Shown in pieces: positions 1 to 16,707 of a stretch of 64,000 bases of DNA (its first letter is position 1; each line of letters begins with the position of its first letter). The position numbers and the translations under genes were made by a program. The notes beneath the pieces were generated by a model that saw only the letters and a list, made by a program, of their open reading frames with translations, was not told the DNA's origin and made no database searches. Location of the stretch: the NCBI GenBank assembly GCA_030248215.1, contig JASANG010003987.1, positions 43,283 through 107,282 of the forward strand, given 5' to 3'. Source of the DNA: Enoplolaimus lenunculus (Eukaryota; Nematoda; Enoplea; Enoplida; Thoracostomopsidae).

Positions 1-3697
<3,697 letters not shown>

Positions 3698-4848
3698 CAC
3701 AAGACGATAAACGATTACAGTTAAGCAATATATTATAATCGCAACGCGAACACAAAGCAATATTCGTTGCGATTAAAAAGCGTTTTTTGATACGTTAACA
3801 GCTGAGGAGCGTACACTTTAATTATTATTATTATTATTATTGTTGTTATTATTATTATTATTATATTATAAACTTTCCTGTCAAAATATTATAATCAAAT
3901 TACCAACAACTAATCCAACACCGCACGTTTACACTTTCGGAATATTTTAATAGGCTCTGGTATAAATTGGCTCCACACAATTAGGCTTAGGATCACTAAA
4001 CCTAACCGCTATCAACCCCTATAAGTCTTAAGCTTAAATGTAGGATGAATTTGTACAAAAGCCTTTAAATTAGGGATGTGCTGTTACCAAAAAATATTGC
4101 CGATGCCGATTTTTCTTTTGAAGTTTTGCCGCTGCTGAACCCATGCCGATTTCTACTTTAGTACAACACCATAGTTAATAAACAGACAGGATACTACATT
4201 ATATGATTATATGAAGATTTCAGCCCTAACCATGTTAAACGATTATAATTTTATAAGAACGGTTTATTTCGAGACACGGTGGTTTGAACCGAGACTAGAA
4301 GTCGAGAATCCAGCAAATATATGGTTGTACTGTTGATGTAAGTGATGTCTGATAAAAACAATTTCGCTGTTAATCAATGAATTTTAGGTTACGCAATAAT
4401 TACGAACAGATATTCTGAGAAAACACCAAAAAAAAACTACAAAAAATCATTAAAAATTTTAGTTTTTTTTTCGTCGGTGATGACCAAAAATTGACTGAGA
4501 CCAAAACTTTTCTTGGCCAGTCTCGGTCGTCAGCTCTCGATCTTAGTCTTGGTTTTGTACCGAAACCCCTGCGCGTGGCCCCAAAAACTCAAAACACGCC
4601 TCAAACCGCTCATTGATCCCATCAAATATTTCCAAACCAAATAATAAATCACGACTCCGTAAAAACTACCTTGCATCAAATTAATACAATAAACCAATAT
4701 TTCCCCTCTTGTTCAAGTTAATTTAAATTTTCAACGAACCCTCACCCCACCCCCAAACATACAGGTACAAATGACAATGGGTTGCCCCTCCGCTCTAAAC
4801 CCGTTCGTGTAAACAACAAAAAACCGCAACTCATCATTCAACTATGCG
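3698..4848. other. 5' flank of RSK: (ATT)n and old repeats
   Basis: An ATT microsatellite with an internal GTTGTT lies at 3818-3868. 4068-4300 is an eroded copy of the CGGCATCGGCA repeat (ACAGACAGGATACTACATTA). 4480-4570 resembles the CAGGGATGGGAG family (GACCGAAACCCC-type end). No promoter motif can be assigned. Confidence 0.5.
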
Positions 4849-5285
4849 GCATCAATACAATCAAGAGTGGATGATCACTCTTTATAACAATAGTGTGCAA
4901 CTGGGTACATTCTGTGTATTAAACAATGTACCGGGAACGCGTTGCGTTTTTGGCCTACCCCCCCTTCTTTAGGGGGGTTTGTATGCAGTTTTATATCGTA
5001 ATAAAGGAGGAAATTGTAACCCCCCTTGTTCAAGGGGGGTAGGTGTACTGAAGCATACTGTTAATCTCTTGCTTAACCCCCCTTGATTGAGGGGGGGGGG
5101 TCGAACAATAATGCAACACGTGCTGGTACATTCTTTAACAAACAGAATGTACCCAGTTGCACACTCTTGTTATAAAGAGTGATCATCCACTCTTGGTTGT
5201 ATTGATGCCTCTTTAATACACAGAATGAACCCAGTTGCACACTCTTGTTATAAACAGTGATCATCCACTCTTGATACAATCAAAG
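4849..5285. repeat. Inverted and tandem 80-bp repeat
   Basis: A unit at 4853-4930 (CAATCAAGAGTGGATGATCA, then TGTGCAACTGGGTACATTCT) recurs inverted as two tandem copies at 5130-5210 and 5211-5280. Between the arms lie three short self-complementary blocks of AACCCCCCTT / AAGGGGGGTT type (4957-5100). Confidence 0.8.
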
Positions 5286-5718
5286 CATCTTTAAACTTCC
5301 GTCTTTTGTCTCGCCACCACTCACCAGTGTTGATTGTTCATCAATTATCCGCTACTCACTGAATTCAATATCCCAGTGCTCAGCTCAAGCAACAACACAG
5401 CATACAACTGCTCATTTGAACAGACAACCTCAGGTTTGACAAGAGTTCACCCTCGAGCGAAGACGGGGCTTTTAAAATTCAAAACAACAACTTGAAAACA
5501 ACGAACGAACAAACTTCGCTATTTTCAATTATTCATAAGAAAGTGACTGACTGACTATACATTGTGTATTACTCTTTTGTGCTTTTTCGCAGTGTATTTC
5601 ATTCTTAAACGATAGCTACAATCGAGCTATTTATACATATATAAGCATCGTATACCAAGTGGTTCTGATACGACTCTACTTCCGCAAAACAGTACAACAT
5701 GATTATACATGTGCGTAT

Positions 5719-6100
5719 CAGGATGCAGCCGGAATTACGGTTCCGTTTCCGGCATTTTTTGACCTTCCGGTTCCGGTAGATTTTTGCCGGAATTCAAAAT
5801 TTCCGGTATTAAATGTTGGTCGGTGAAAATTAAGATATTTCGCCAAAAACTGACGATAAAAATTAAATACATTCATGAGAATAGTGTGTAAGCCTTGACA
5901 ATCGCCGAAAATAGACCATCAAAGGTAGATTTCGCTTTCGTGGATGATGAAAATCTAAAATATAGCAAATAAAGTAGAGTGCATACCAATCTCCACCTAG
6001 CAGTTATTTCACCAATAATATTGCAAAAAAGAAAAATAAAATCAACTTTTCGGCGACATGAATATTTCCGTTCGCAAAATCTACCTAAATTTAACAAATC
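5719..6100. mobile_element. hAT-like MITE, CAGGGTGCAACCGG family, right end unclear
   Basis: Starts CAGGATGCAGCCGGAATTAC and shares AATTAAGATATTT, GACAATCGCCGAAAATAGAC, CATCAAAGGTAGATTTCGC and TTTCACCAATAATATTGCAA with the 12.4-kb and 15.3-kb copies. The long plus- and minus-strand frames across 5873-6326 lie in and beside it and are not supported as genes. Confidence 0.7.
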
Positions 6101-6972
6101 CACACCATTAGTGACGGTACCAATCGACCATGTCATATTTATGACCCCCCCCCCCGACCAATCGAAATTAACCGACACAGGCACAACAAACCCCGGAAAC
6201 ATAATTTCAACCAATCTGGGACCGGAAACTAAAAAGAAAATACCGCAGCCGGATGTAAAAGCTAAAAATTTCAACAGCAGTTTTGACAGCATTTCTGCCC
6301 AACTTCAAAACCACACCGCGCAGTGACGTCACAGACCGACTGCGGCCAATTTTACTACGCTTCTACTAAACTCGAATTACTACTCAGATAAAATGCAACT
6401 CAAAACATACAAAAAAATTCTCATGCCAACTGTTGAACGGTAAAACTAGACAAGTATATACTTATATAACCACAGTATACAACTCAATAAAGCTGAAATT
6501 GAACAAAAAACAGCGTAGGCGGAAATCATTTCGCTCGCTCATCAGCATCGCTGATAACCTTTGATTCTTAAGCGTTTGATTCGAAACTGTACATTTCTTC
6601 AACTCACACAACTGCTATTACGCAATCTATCAACCATATATATACTGTTTTCTGCGTCAAACTTTGCCTTTGTCACAAACTGATCTGACATTGTTTGTGA
6701 CATAGAGTCAATTGTATATTGTGAACGGCGCATAGATAACTAATACACAATTTGAATGCAACATATCACAACAAATTGGATTACAATTAAAATTTAAACA
6801 TTCCGCTTCCGATTGATTGTGCAACCGGAACCGAAACTGGTTTCCGTTTTAAGGCCGATACTCAAATGAGTGTCATAATGTCATAATTAGGCTATTGTTG
6901 ATAATTTTTTCGCCTTCAATACGACCTTAAACCTTAAATATTAATACATCTTCATTATGCATACATTCTATT

Positions 6973-7313
6973 CAGGGTGCAACCGGAATTACAATTTACC
7001 GGAACGGATGAACCGGAAACGAACCGGAAAGTGAAAAATGCATTTCGCCAAAAATTTCATTTTAGTTCTTATTTCTTCTCATAATTTGTGAAATAACCTT
7101 AGTCGAACATAGGTATTAATTTTATTTTGTATTTTAGATTTTTCAGTCGACTGAAGTGAAATCCACCATCATTGGCTTATATTTGGAGTACACCTGCCTT
7201 TCAAAGAGGTGCTTAAAGATTAGCAAACCAAAAAAGTGCCGGAAACCGGCGGGTTCCGGAACCGGAAGGTGAAAAAATGCCGGAACCGGAACCGGAATTC
7301 CGGTTGCACCCTG
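6973..7313. mobile_element. hAT-like MITE, CAGGGTGCAACCGG family, perfect 8-bp duplication
   Basis: 341 bp between CAGGGTGCAACCGGAATTAC and the inverse GGAATTCCGGTTGCACCCTG. It is flanked by identical ATTCTATT at 6965-6972 and 7314-7321, which establishes the family as hAT-like. It is rich in CCGGAA phrases near both ends. Confidence 0.92.
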
Positions 7314-7440
7314 ATTCTATTACTTACCAACACTCGACGACTGTGACTCGTCGTGTATAAAAATTGGCTTAGGCCATTATTCTATGTTTTAGTGTAGACC
7401 GTTGCGGTTACCAAAAAATGCCGGAACCGGATATTTGTTT

Positions 7441-8077
7441 GGACCATGTTACTTTTAAGCGCATCCTGTGTTTTCTTAGTAACCAAATAAAGGAGGCTTA
7501 GGATCAGGGATGGGAGTCTCAGTCTCGGTATTTGGCAGATCTTGGTGTCGGTTTTTCGAGTCTTGGTATCTTCAAAAAAAGACTCGGCAAAAACCGTTCT
7601 AGATCAACCGAAGCAATGTTCATTTGAATTTTACCCTCCCTTACTGCCTTAATTTGAACCGTTAAACATAAGTAGGATTCGACAAACGTATGGCTGTATT
7701 GTTAAAATGACGCCTGATAGATAAATAAAATTTCGCTGTGAATCAATGAATTTTCATAATCTCACAATAATTATGAGCACATATTCTGACAAAAAAACAA
7801 AAAACAATGAAAAACATATAAAAAAACTACGAAAAAAGTATTAGAAATAATTTATTTGGAAAAGTTTAGTTTTTTTGTCGGTGAGGACCAAAAATAGAGA
7901 CGGCGACCGAGGTTTTTGAGAGAGACCACCCATCCCTGAGTAGAATTGAGGCCATTATTTTCGCTTAGGCGTGCGTGCGCCTAGTTTAAGACTTATTTTT
8001 ACGCTAAAATTTAATCGTAGACTTAGGAATTGTGGAATACGCTGAAATACTGTTACAGCGTTAAAATGTCACTGGTC
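7441..8077. mobile_element. GGACCATGTTACTTTTAAGC element with a nested CAGGGATGGGAG MITE
   Basis: The arms (ACCATGTTACTTTTAAGC and its inverse GCGTTAAAATGTCACTGG) match the second TTAGGC-core family. The interior is split by the MITE at 7505-7939. The right part carries TTTTACGCTAAAATTTAA and CTTAGGAATTGTGGAATACG, shared with the copy at 47454-48420. Confidence 0.75.
7505..7939. mobile_element. hAT-like MITE, CAGGGATGGGAGTCTCAGTC family
   Basis: 435 bp between CAGGGATGGGAGTCTCAGTC and the inverse GAGACCACCCATCCCTG. It lies inside 7441-8077 at the same site as its counterpart at 47519-47918. Left flank CTTAGGAT; the right flank has drifted. Confidence 0.8.
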
Positions 8078-9837
8078 ATCAATCAGGAACATGCAGACAT
8101 TTACAACAAAAGTATATTAGGAAAAATATGTCTAGGCTACGTCACAGGGCTGTGAGTTTCAGTATCAGTCTTAAGTGTCGAAAATTCCTGACACTCGCGT
8201 AGCCTCAGTATCAGTCTCAGGTTTTGAAAAGTCTCAGGTTTAGAAATTGACACTCCGGTAACGATGCCATCCGAGAGTGCCAGTTATGGCACATTGTTCA
8301 TTAACTGTTTATTATTTTTATAGAAAATTTTTTTGTGCTATTTCATAACATTGATATATGGTCTTGACCGAAGTAAATTTAGTAGTTGCTTTATTTTAGA
8401 GCATGCTAGATTTTTAATTATCAACAAGTAATAATGGATCATAGCATACAATTTTTTTGGTGTAGTAGAGAAATGTCGAGTAAGCAACAGCTGGGAATTG
8501 TGATGAATTAATATAGTATATTCGCTGGTAAATGTATATTTATGAAATTTCAAATATTATAATGTTTTACTAAAAAGTTAGTGAAAAGTCGTCCTGCGAT
8601 ATTAAGCTTATTGCTATCAGAACGTAATAAGATTTCTGCGACAGTGCAATTTTTATTTTGTGATGATTGTTATGTGTGTGTATATATGTGCCAAATAAAT
8701 GAATATAGCGTATTTACGTTGTTTCCTTTTTCACTCTTGCATTGTTAATGTTTTTGAGTGGAATATGACCTTCTGGATTCGTGATTTTGAATTTTTCTAA
8801 AATAGTTCGGTATTGATGCAAAAAAACTTCTGAGACTCTCAAAAACAGTCTCAAGTCTCAGTCTCAAAGAACTTGAGACAGTCAATCAGTTCCATTGCAG
8901 TTGACATAAATACAAATGATGGTTTGACTTTTTTTGAAGTTTTTTTAAAAAATATCCGGCAAGTTAAAATACCGGAGCCGGATGCCCCGATTTTATGCCG
9001 GATCCACATATCCGGTCGCACCACTGACCCGTATAATTAACATAGGTCCGACAACAACGTGGTAAAGCGGAAAACAAAGCACAACTATTTCATTCATAAA
9101 TTATATATTCAATAAAAAATACAAAAATCACAACTAACACGTCAAAACAACGTTCAAAACAGTGAAAAAAGACGCCTACGCGAAATCGAACTATATTTCA
9201 ATACCTAAACTCTTGACATTAATATTCAAACAACGGTTTGTTGTTAATAAGTTGGATGGTTTCACGCTAATTTTGTGCCAAATTTCGGCAATTCTTTCAT
9301 GAAAATTGTGACAAAAGTCAATCGAACCGCGCTAAACAGATAAATTTAGGAAAATTATGCAAAATTTTACTATCGAAATTGGCGGAACCTCCGGCAAAAA
9401 TTTTACCGGAGCCGGAGCCCGAGGCCGATTTTCTGCTGGAGTCGGAGCCGGCCGGAGGCAGACCTCCGGTTGTACCCTGGTCTGCACTTAATCTTCAAAC
9501 AATTCGTCGCTCGACAACTTGTCGCCCAACAGTGTCCTAAAGTCTATTAAGTCATTGCATAATCCTAAGCGTACTCCTAAGCCTAAAAAACCTAAGCATA
9601 ACGATGTGCGACGAATTGTTTAGTCGACGATACAATTTCAGATTACAAGTTATCGCGTGACGAGGTGTCGTGTCGTGATACCAGTCTACGGATGCCTGGC
9701 AGATACTTTAGACAACTCAAACCTCTTAATATCACAATCACAGGTTATTTTAGGCAAACGGTAAATTATGCAAACAGTGACGCCAATCTTAGCTCAGTGC
9801 ACCAAATTCAGACCCCAAACCAAACAGCAGGGTGCAA
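8078..9837. other. Gene-free: CTCAGTCTCAG and CCGGAGCCGG repeats
   Basis: 8150-8250 and 8838-8890 carry inverted CAGTCTCAGG / GACTCTCAAAAACAGTC phrases, likely the two ends of one eroded element (its partner end recurs at 24240-24295). 8880-9030 matches 48520-48655 (ATATCCGGCAAGTTAAAATA, ATCCGGTCGCACC). 9380-9475 is another GGAGCCGG-rich end. No gene recognised. Confidence 0.5.
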
Positions 9838-10170
9838 AGCGGAACTGGATTATACCGGAAACGGAACAGCAAATTTATACCGGAATCGGAACTACAAAAT
9901 TTGTGACTATATGGATAATTTGCATTAACAAGTATAATACTGATTTATGGTGTCTGTTGGCTGGCAACAATTCTCAAAAACGTCGCATGAACAAATTGGC
10001 GATATTTTTTTGACTCTGTAAAGCTAAACTACAATCAGTTATTGCTACGTTAACTTATCTAAAACAATTTAATAGATAAATGGTGCAGAATATTTATTCA
10101 ACATACCACAGCAAGTAGGCCTAAAATTAAAATGAATTCTAATCGGAATCGAATTCCCTATTGCACCCTG
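9838..10170. mobile_element. hAT-like MITE, CAGGGTGCAACCGG family, diverged
   Basis: 333 bp from CAGGGTGCAAAGCGGAACTG to ATTCCCTATTGCACCCTG. Flanks CCAAACAG / CGAAGCAG match at 6 of 8. Confidence 0.75.
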
Positions 10171-10268
10171 CGAAGCAGTAATATAGGTACCGCATCAGTC
10201 CAGTTTGTAGCACAGTTCATATTTTACCCAGTTTACCAGAAAATACTTCAAAGACATTTTAAAAAACT

Positions 10269-10609
10269 GGCCAATGTAAAGAACAGGGGCGGAACAGTAT
10301 TATAACCATATTCCTAAGCCTAAGCCTAAGCGTAAGAATGAGCATATTGCTAAGCCTAAGCCGAAGCGTAAGAATGAGCATATCCCTAAGCCTAAGTCTA
10401 AGTCTAAGCGTAAGAATGAGCATATTCCTAAGCCTAAGCCTAAGCGTAATAATGAGCATATTCCTAAATTCCTAAGCCTAAGCCTAAGCGTAAGAATGAG
10501 CATATTCCTAAGCCTAAGCCTAAGCGTAAAAAATCTCAATCTAAAGGTTAAGCTTACTCTATTGCAATCCCACACAAAAAACGTACCGTCCCTGATCATT
10601 ACACGGGCC
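10269..10609. mobile_element. TTAGGC-core hAT-like MITE
   Basis: Ends GGCCAATGTAAAGAACAGGG and the inverse of GGCCCGTGTAATGATCAGGG. Between them is a higher-order array: blocks of CCTAAG (TTAGGC on the other strand) alternate with the spacer GTAAGAATGAGCATATT, about five blocks in all, then the unique tail ending in the GTTCCGCCCCTG-type arm. The long open frames here (LRLRLRN repeats) come from the repeat and are not genes. Confidence 0.85.
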
Positions 10610-11270
10610 AAAACAACTCCAACAATCAAACTTTCCACGCAAGCCTGCTCTACAGTACCGTCATCCAGCCTTTAAATCTATAAAACTCCGCCCAAAACAC
10701 CCAACCTAGCAATACAACTATGCATTAGAAACGGCGACAAAAACTAAATTTACACTCTTATATAATTTCACCGCCGGCAGGCACTGCCTACGCATTTTAC
10801 AGGCATACAACACAAATCAAACAACAGATCTCAATGAAATGAACATACGTATTTGTTAGTTTAAATTCAAACGCCCGATTCACAATAGTTCTACATACAA
10901 CACTGGCTTTCAATACACACAAAGCAAACTGGAATACAGTACAGCGGCCGCCCTTTGCCAACACAATATATATATATACATATATACTGTATATATGTAT
11001 ATATACATATATTTTCGGAAAAGTAACCAGGTGTTCGAAACGAGGAATACGTTGTCGCCTATAGAACTTTCGAACCGGGCTTCCAACCCAAAACGTTCCT
11101 GAGCCCCTTCGATAAAATCACCAATCAGGTTTGATCGGTAAACCTCGCCTTCGTTTTATGCCCTTAGTGCCCGTATCTAGAAACTTCATTCTAGAAGATA
11201 ACAGCTTAGCTTCTTGTAGCTTTCTGTTAACGAACACACCGATCGAACAAAATGTTCTGAATCACATAAT
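10610..11270. other. Gene-free stretch with AT microsatellite
   Basis: An alternating (TA/CATA) palindromic microsatellite lies at 10970-11010. Nothing else recognised. Confidence 0.5.
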
Positions 11271-11456
11271 CCAGCGGGGTTATTAATCCAGCCAGGTTAG
11301 CAATCCAGCCAGGTTATTAATCCAGCCAGGTTATTAATCCAGCCAGGTTATTAATCCAGCCAGGTTATTAATCCAGCCAGGTTATTAACCCAGCCACCTT
11401 AGTAATCCAGTCAGGTTATTAATCCAGCCAGGTTATTAATCCAACCAGGTTATCCT
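11271..11456. repeat. 17-bp tandem repeat (ATCCAGCCAGGTTATTA)
   Basis: About ten head-to-tail units with few substitutions. No spacers of varied sequence occur between units, so it is a minisatellite and not a CRISPR array. Confidence 0.9.
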
Positions 11457-12428
11457 AACAGCGTTATACACGTAATACCACCGTACTCTCTTACTGTGAT
11501 CTCTTCAAATGTAACAACAATTGATGTTTGCAATTCGCTTGGTGAAATTGTATTATCCGCCTACGGTCTCGGTTTTTAACACTCGCCTAACCGAAGAAGT
11601 TGATTTAACTAAATTCTTCAAATTCGACCGAAACTTAGGATAGATATTCGTGGATTTCGTTGCCTTTCTAGCCTCTAATATTACTTAATCACTAATGCAA
11701 GTTTATTTTTCTGTATTATTTTGTAATTTCTACATGTATTCCAATATTTACTGCTCAATAAACAAATACAAAATACAAATTGAACCGAGATGTATCCCCT
11801 TTATTACACTAGAACACACTTTGCGCAAATTATCCTTCAAATATTCACATTCTTATGTATAAAATATAAGATTAGGTTTCTAGGTAAACCTGGTAAACTA
11901 CTTTAATATTTAACGTATTACACAAACCAGGCGAATCTAGTCTCAACTCTAGGCAAATTGCTAATCAAAACACAGAGTAGGATTATTGTTTAGTTTCAAA
12001 TTATTCATTCATTATATCTATATTAATATGTTGTTAAATTTTTTTAAAATTTCATTACAGACTTAAACGTTAAGCCGAAATGCGTCTTATTCAGAGGCGT
12101 CGATAGAATTTCATTTCACAAATACCTGTATTATATATTTGAATTTTAGACTAGCAATTAGCTCAAGTAAAATTTTAGGAACGAGAATCCAGCATGTGAG
12201 TTGAGTAGGTATACAACTATACACAAGGAACGGGATTATAACATCCGTCGAGATTTCACAATACAAAAATGCAATTATGCAGTTTTTCGAATAATTTCTT
12301 CGATTTTTAACTCCAAAATAAGGTTATTTCTTCCGATGTGAAGTTCTCGGCTAGGTTAGTTTCCCTTGGGACAGAAAAAACAACTTTTTATGAAAAACGT
12401 ACACAATTTAGGTATACGCCACTCAATC

Positions 12429-12935
12429 AAGGATGCAACCGAAATTCCGGTTACGGCAATTTTTGACCTTCTGGTTCCGGTAAATTTTTAACGGAATTGA
12501 AAATTCCGGTGTCAAAATTTTGGTCGGTGGAAATTAAGATATTTTACTAAAAAATGACAATAAAAATTAAGCCGATTTCATTTGTATAGTGTATAAACGT
12601 TGACAGTCACCAAAGATATACCATCGAAGGTAGATTGCGCTTCCGCGGATTATGAAAATCTAAAATACAGCAGATAAAGTGAATACCTATCTCCAACTCA
12701 GGGTTATTTCACCAATAATATTGCAAAAAAGAAAATTAAAATAAATTTTTCAGTGGCATGTATTTTTCATTTTCCATTTCCGGTAATTTTTTCATATCCC
12801 GGTTCCGGTATATTGTAATTGCCGTCGCACCTTGGCGTATACGCGGTAGGATAAAGGATATATATCTCTCCATGAAATTTGTCACAAGACACGAAAAAGC
12901 CACTTAGGATACACAGGATGTGATAACCGAAGCAT
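12429..12935 (+). repeat. Left arm of a long inverted duplication
   Basis: About 500 bp repeated in inverted orientation at 15177-15669. The arm contains a complete CAGGGTGCAACCGG-type MITE (GGATGCAACCGAAATTCCGG to GCCGTCGCACCTTGG) plus about 95 bp of outside sequence (CGTATACGCGGTAGGATAAA, GACACGAAAAAGCCACTTAG). Because flanking DNA is shared, the repeat is not just two independent MITE insertions. Confidence 0.8.
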
Positions 12936-13154
12936 CCATAGCCTGACTACTGTAATTAAAAACGAGCCACATGTTTTTCTCGTGATCCCATCATAGGTCA
13001 CCAATCATGACCGAATGACCACCACTCCAATCCATCAATGACTGGAGAAAATTTTTCCAAAATGAAAAACATCCAAACCATGTCTGTAAACGTATCCATG
13101 ACCATGAGTGAAAAAACTATACTATATCCACTAGTCGTAGTGGGACTACATGTA

Positions 13155-13800
13155 TTGAGCGAAGCTCGAACACACTTAAGCAGTTAAGCTAATATGCAAA
13201 TTAGTTATTAGCTAACTATTCAGTTATCGGTTTTGGATGTTTGTAAACTATTTATTCAAATTCCTCGCACCGAAAAACCCTTTAGGGCTGAAATTATATT
13301 GCTTTTAACCTTAATAATTAGTGAAATATTGTAAAAAGTCGTAATTTAGGCTTATAAACTATGCTAATATGCAAATAATCTATTAGCTAACTGCTCAATT
13401 ATCGGCTTTGGAGGTTTGTAAACAGTCTACGCAGATTCCTTGCACCCAAAAACCCTTTATTGCTAAAATTAGATTGCTTCTAACTGTAATAATTAGTGAA
13501 ATAATGTAGAAAGTCCTAACTTAGGCTTAATTAATTATGCAAACTAGCCTGTAGCTAATAAACGGCTTAACATTTTAAAGCCCCAATGCGAGGTTAACAC
13601 CCCAGCATAAATGGCTTTCAAACAAAAAAGTTTATCAAAATCGGTTGCCACACGTTCTTGAGATTCTTTTCGGACGGACAGACTTGCAGACGGACGGACG
13701 GACATTCACCTTTCGACCCCAGAGTACAAAACATAAAACGCTTCGCGAAACTCCGAGCTTTGCTCGGAGTTTCGCTTCGCTCAATAACTTAGAAAAACAA
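13155..13800 (-). repeat. Dispersed repeat with about 170-190-bp internal tandem units
   Basis: Starts GAGCGAAGCTCGAACACACT, has two to three internal units (GCTAATATGCAAATTAG, AAAAACCCTTTA), then a single-copy end with AAAATCGGTTGCCACACGTT, TTTCGGACGGACAGAC and the palindrome CTCCGAGCTTTGCTCGGAGT. It is an inverted-orientation, shorter version of 31600-32815. No terminal signal identifies its class. Confidence 0.72.
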
Positions 13801-15176
13801 CTAAAACTCGAAAACGCCCAAATACACTACACTCATCATCGACAACAACACTGTCATTTACGCCAACAACCAGTCGGGGGCAGCCAAGCCAATCACAAAC
13901 CAATACTCCACTGTTGATGGTCGTGAAACGAGACTACTCGACATTTACGTCACCAGCATTCTCTCCATTCACAAGTTCATACTTTATGTGTACTCAACAA
14001 CAAATAAACACATACACACATAGAACGCGAAACATACTATACGCACATTACATATGTATAATATATATAAAGATCCATTCCATTCATATTTTTAAAACGT
14101 GCGTAGGCTTTTAATTGTAGGCAGGCACACACAACGACGAAAAAGATGTAAACAAAGCACAAAAACACGACTTGCGCACCAAAATAGGTCGACTTGTCCA
14201 AACAGACAGGGGTTGAGTTGACGCTCCCGCTAAAGAAACTCCCGGGTGGCGCCCGCCTCACCGGAAAAATTTTGAACCTTGCTTGTAACTTATTAAAAAC
14301 CCTTGAATGCTCCTGAAAAAATTTTTAGCCCCCTCCCCCCAGCAAGGTGAGCTGGCTACGGGCTTAGTGGGGCACGTTCAAACTCGCGATCGCGAAGCCA
14401 GACGCATTTTAAAACTTCGGCGATTTGGTTTCAACCGGTTAAGGTAGGGAGGGACCCTTTTAGGGATGGCCCCACCCTCACAAATGGAGGGTATGGCGAA
14501 TGGCTGCTCCTGCCGCTGACTTTATTGACGTTCGCAGTAGCAGAGACAACTACAGTGAATGAAGAAATTGACATTGCCACGAACGTATATACCACCATGT
14601 CATGTATATGTTGTGATAGCCTAAATATGAAGCCTGTAATTAAGACTCCCAGCGAACAAAAAGAACATTGCCTTTGCCTCGTCTAACATATTGGGTTGTC
14701 TGGTTAATGGGTGTCTAACGGGATAAACACAGAAAATGAAACATTGTATTCAGGATCGTAGCTTCGAACTCATTTCAGGACACGTTGACCTCGTCTAAAG
14801 AACATTTTTATACCTCTGCACCAAGGATCCACAGGATATGAATTTTCTCAGATACCGGAACCGGCAGTAATTTTGTTACCGGAACTCGACGTTATCTGGA
14901 TGATTTAAGATTTATATTTGTGCAGTTGTTTTATTGCAAAATTAATTGTTGACTTGGATTTTATATTTCACATTTTAGTGTCACTTCTCGAGTTGCCCAG
15001 GAACGCGGTTACAGTAAAATATTTAGTATTTTGCGGTGTAAAAAAAGCTGTTGTATGATATCCGGGATCATAACCGAAAATATCCTGTATTCAGTAGGTT
15101 CATACCGCAGTCGGAATCTGACCCGGGATATCGATTTTGTGCCGGATATTACACCGTATTGCAGGATATTCTACTT

Positions 15177-15669
15177 CCTGTGTATCCTAAGTGGCTTTTT
15201 CGTGTCTTGTCACAAATTTCATTTAGTGATATATATCCTTTATCCTGCCGCGTATACGCGCCAAGGTGCGACGGCAATTACAATAAACCGGAACCGGGAT
15301 ATGAACAAATTACCGGAAACGGAAAATGAAAAATACGTGCCACTGAAAAATTCATTTTAATTTTCGTTTTTGCAATATTATTGGTGAAACAACCCTTAGT
15401 TGGAGATAGGTATTCACTTTATCTGCTGTATTTTAGGTTTTCATAATTCGCGGACGCGAAATCTACCTTCGATGGTTTATTTTCGGCGACGGTCAAGGTT
15501 TGCATACTATACTAAAGACACCAATTTAATTTTTATCATCATTTTTAGCTAAATATCTTAATTATCATCGACCAAAACGTAACATCGGAATTTTTAATTT
15601 CGTTAAAAATTTACCGCAACCGGACGGTGAACAAATACCGCAACCGGAAGGTGTCCGGTCGCACCCTGG
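15177..15669 (-). repeat. Right arm of the long inverted duplication
   Basis: Inverted counterpart of 12429-12935, separated by about 2.2 kb. Shared marks include CCTAAGTGGCTTTTTCGTGT, CCGCGTATACGCGCCAAGGT and ATAGGTATTCACTTTATCTG. The short open frames at 15031-15360 are repeat-derived. Confidence 0.8.
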
Positions 15670-16707
15670 CCATAATCTAATTTTTCTTAATAACCTTACA
15701 ACGCAACAAACTCAACTTGAACAAGCCATCTGGACAAATGTACGTATATTCCCACAGAATAAACAAAATACACAACAGCTGAAACAACTCAAAAACGAAT
15801 GTCTCTAACGTCACTAAACGTACGTCATTAGCGAATATCATGCTTTATTCGTCAAATATATGGATAGAACTAGTTTCATTCATAAATTTGACACACAAGC
15901 CAGTTAATTAAACTTGCATTATACAAATGAATCAAAAAAACTATTCAAAAACTTACTTAGTCAGCTTGTATAATCACACTAATCACTTGTATATTACAGT
16001 ATTAATATATAATCATTTCATTATTTACACCACCAAGTTGGCAAGCTCAGCATATTTTTTCCATCGCTGACAAACTTTTGTTTACAACGCCTTCAGACGT
16101 TGTATACACAACCAAGCCAAATTTCAGACTGTAAACACTCGGGCTCGTGACCCCAAGTGGAAGTCTAGGGCGGTGGCTCAGCCCCCCCCCCCATTGAAAA
16201 AATTTTAGCCCCCTAGAAAATTTTCAACGTTGCTTGTAACTCAACCAAAACTCTTATATGCCCCTCCTGAAAATTTTTTAGCCTCCCCCCCCGCTAGCAA
16301 AGTGAGCTGGCTACGGGCATGTCAACCCTTAAGTACCAATTAACATGGTCGTAGCCAGGATTTTCAAACCAGGCGAGTGCATCTTGAAAGACTTCGATTC
16401 CGATCGAACAGAACAAAACTTATTACGAATCTGTTAGACAATAAGCTTATTGTAACGCCTGTAAGACGTTTATTTCTCCAATTCGGAGGGGTGGGGGGGT
16501 GGGGGAACAAAGATATACATCCCCTATGCCAACTTGTGTCATCTATGCTTCTGCTAAGCTTTGGACGTAGGAGTAACGCGGCGTTAAACAAGTGTCGGTA
16601 CTGTCAAAAGGAAAGCAAACGTGTATGTATATATGTAATATACATACTATTGAAAAACAAATATAACTGCATATGTGTATCGCTATCAACAAACACACTT
16701 GTCAGTT

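Noticed and set aside
10310-10540. TTAGGC runs as a true chromosome end or healed break
   Set aside because: The runs lie between transposon arms, several with target duplications, and are interrupted by a conserved spacer.
10259-10638. Long minus-strand frames rich in LRLRLRN repeats
   Set aside because: They are translations of the CCTAAG array of a MITE; the same pattern recurs wherever the array occurs.
11271-11456. CRISPR-like array of short repeats
   Set aside because: The units are directly head to tail with no unique spacers, and the DNA is animal nuclear.
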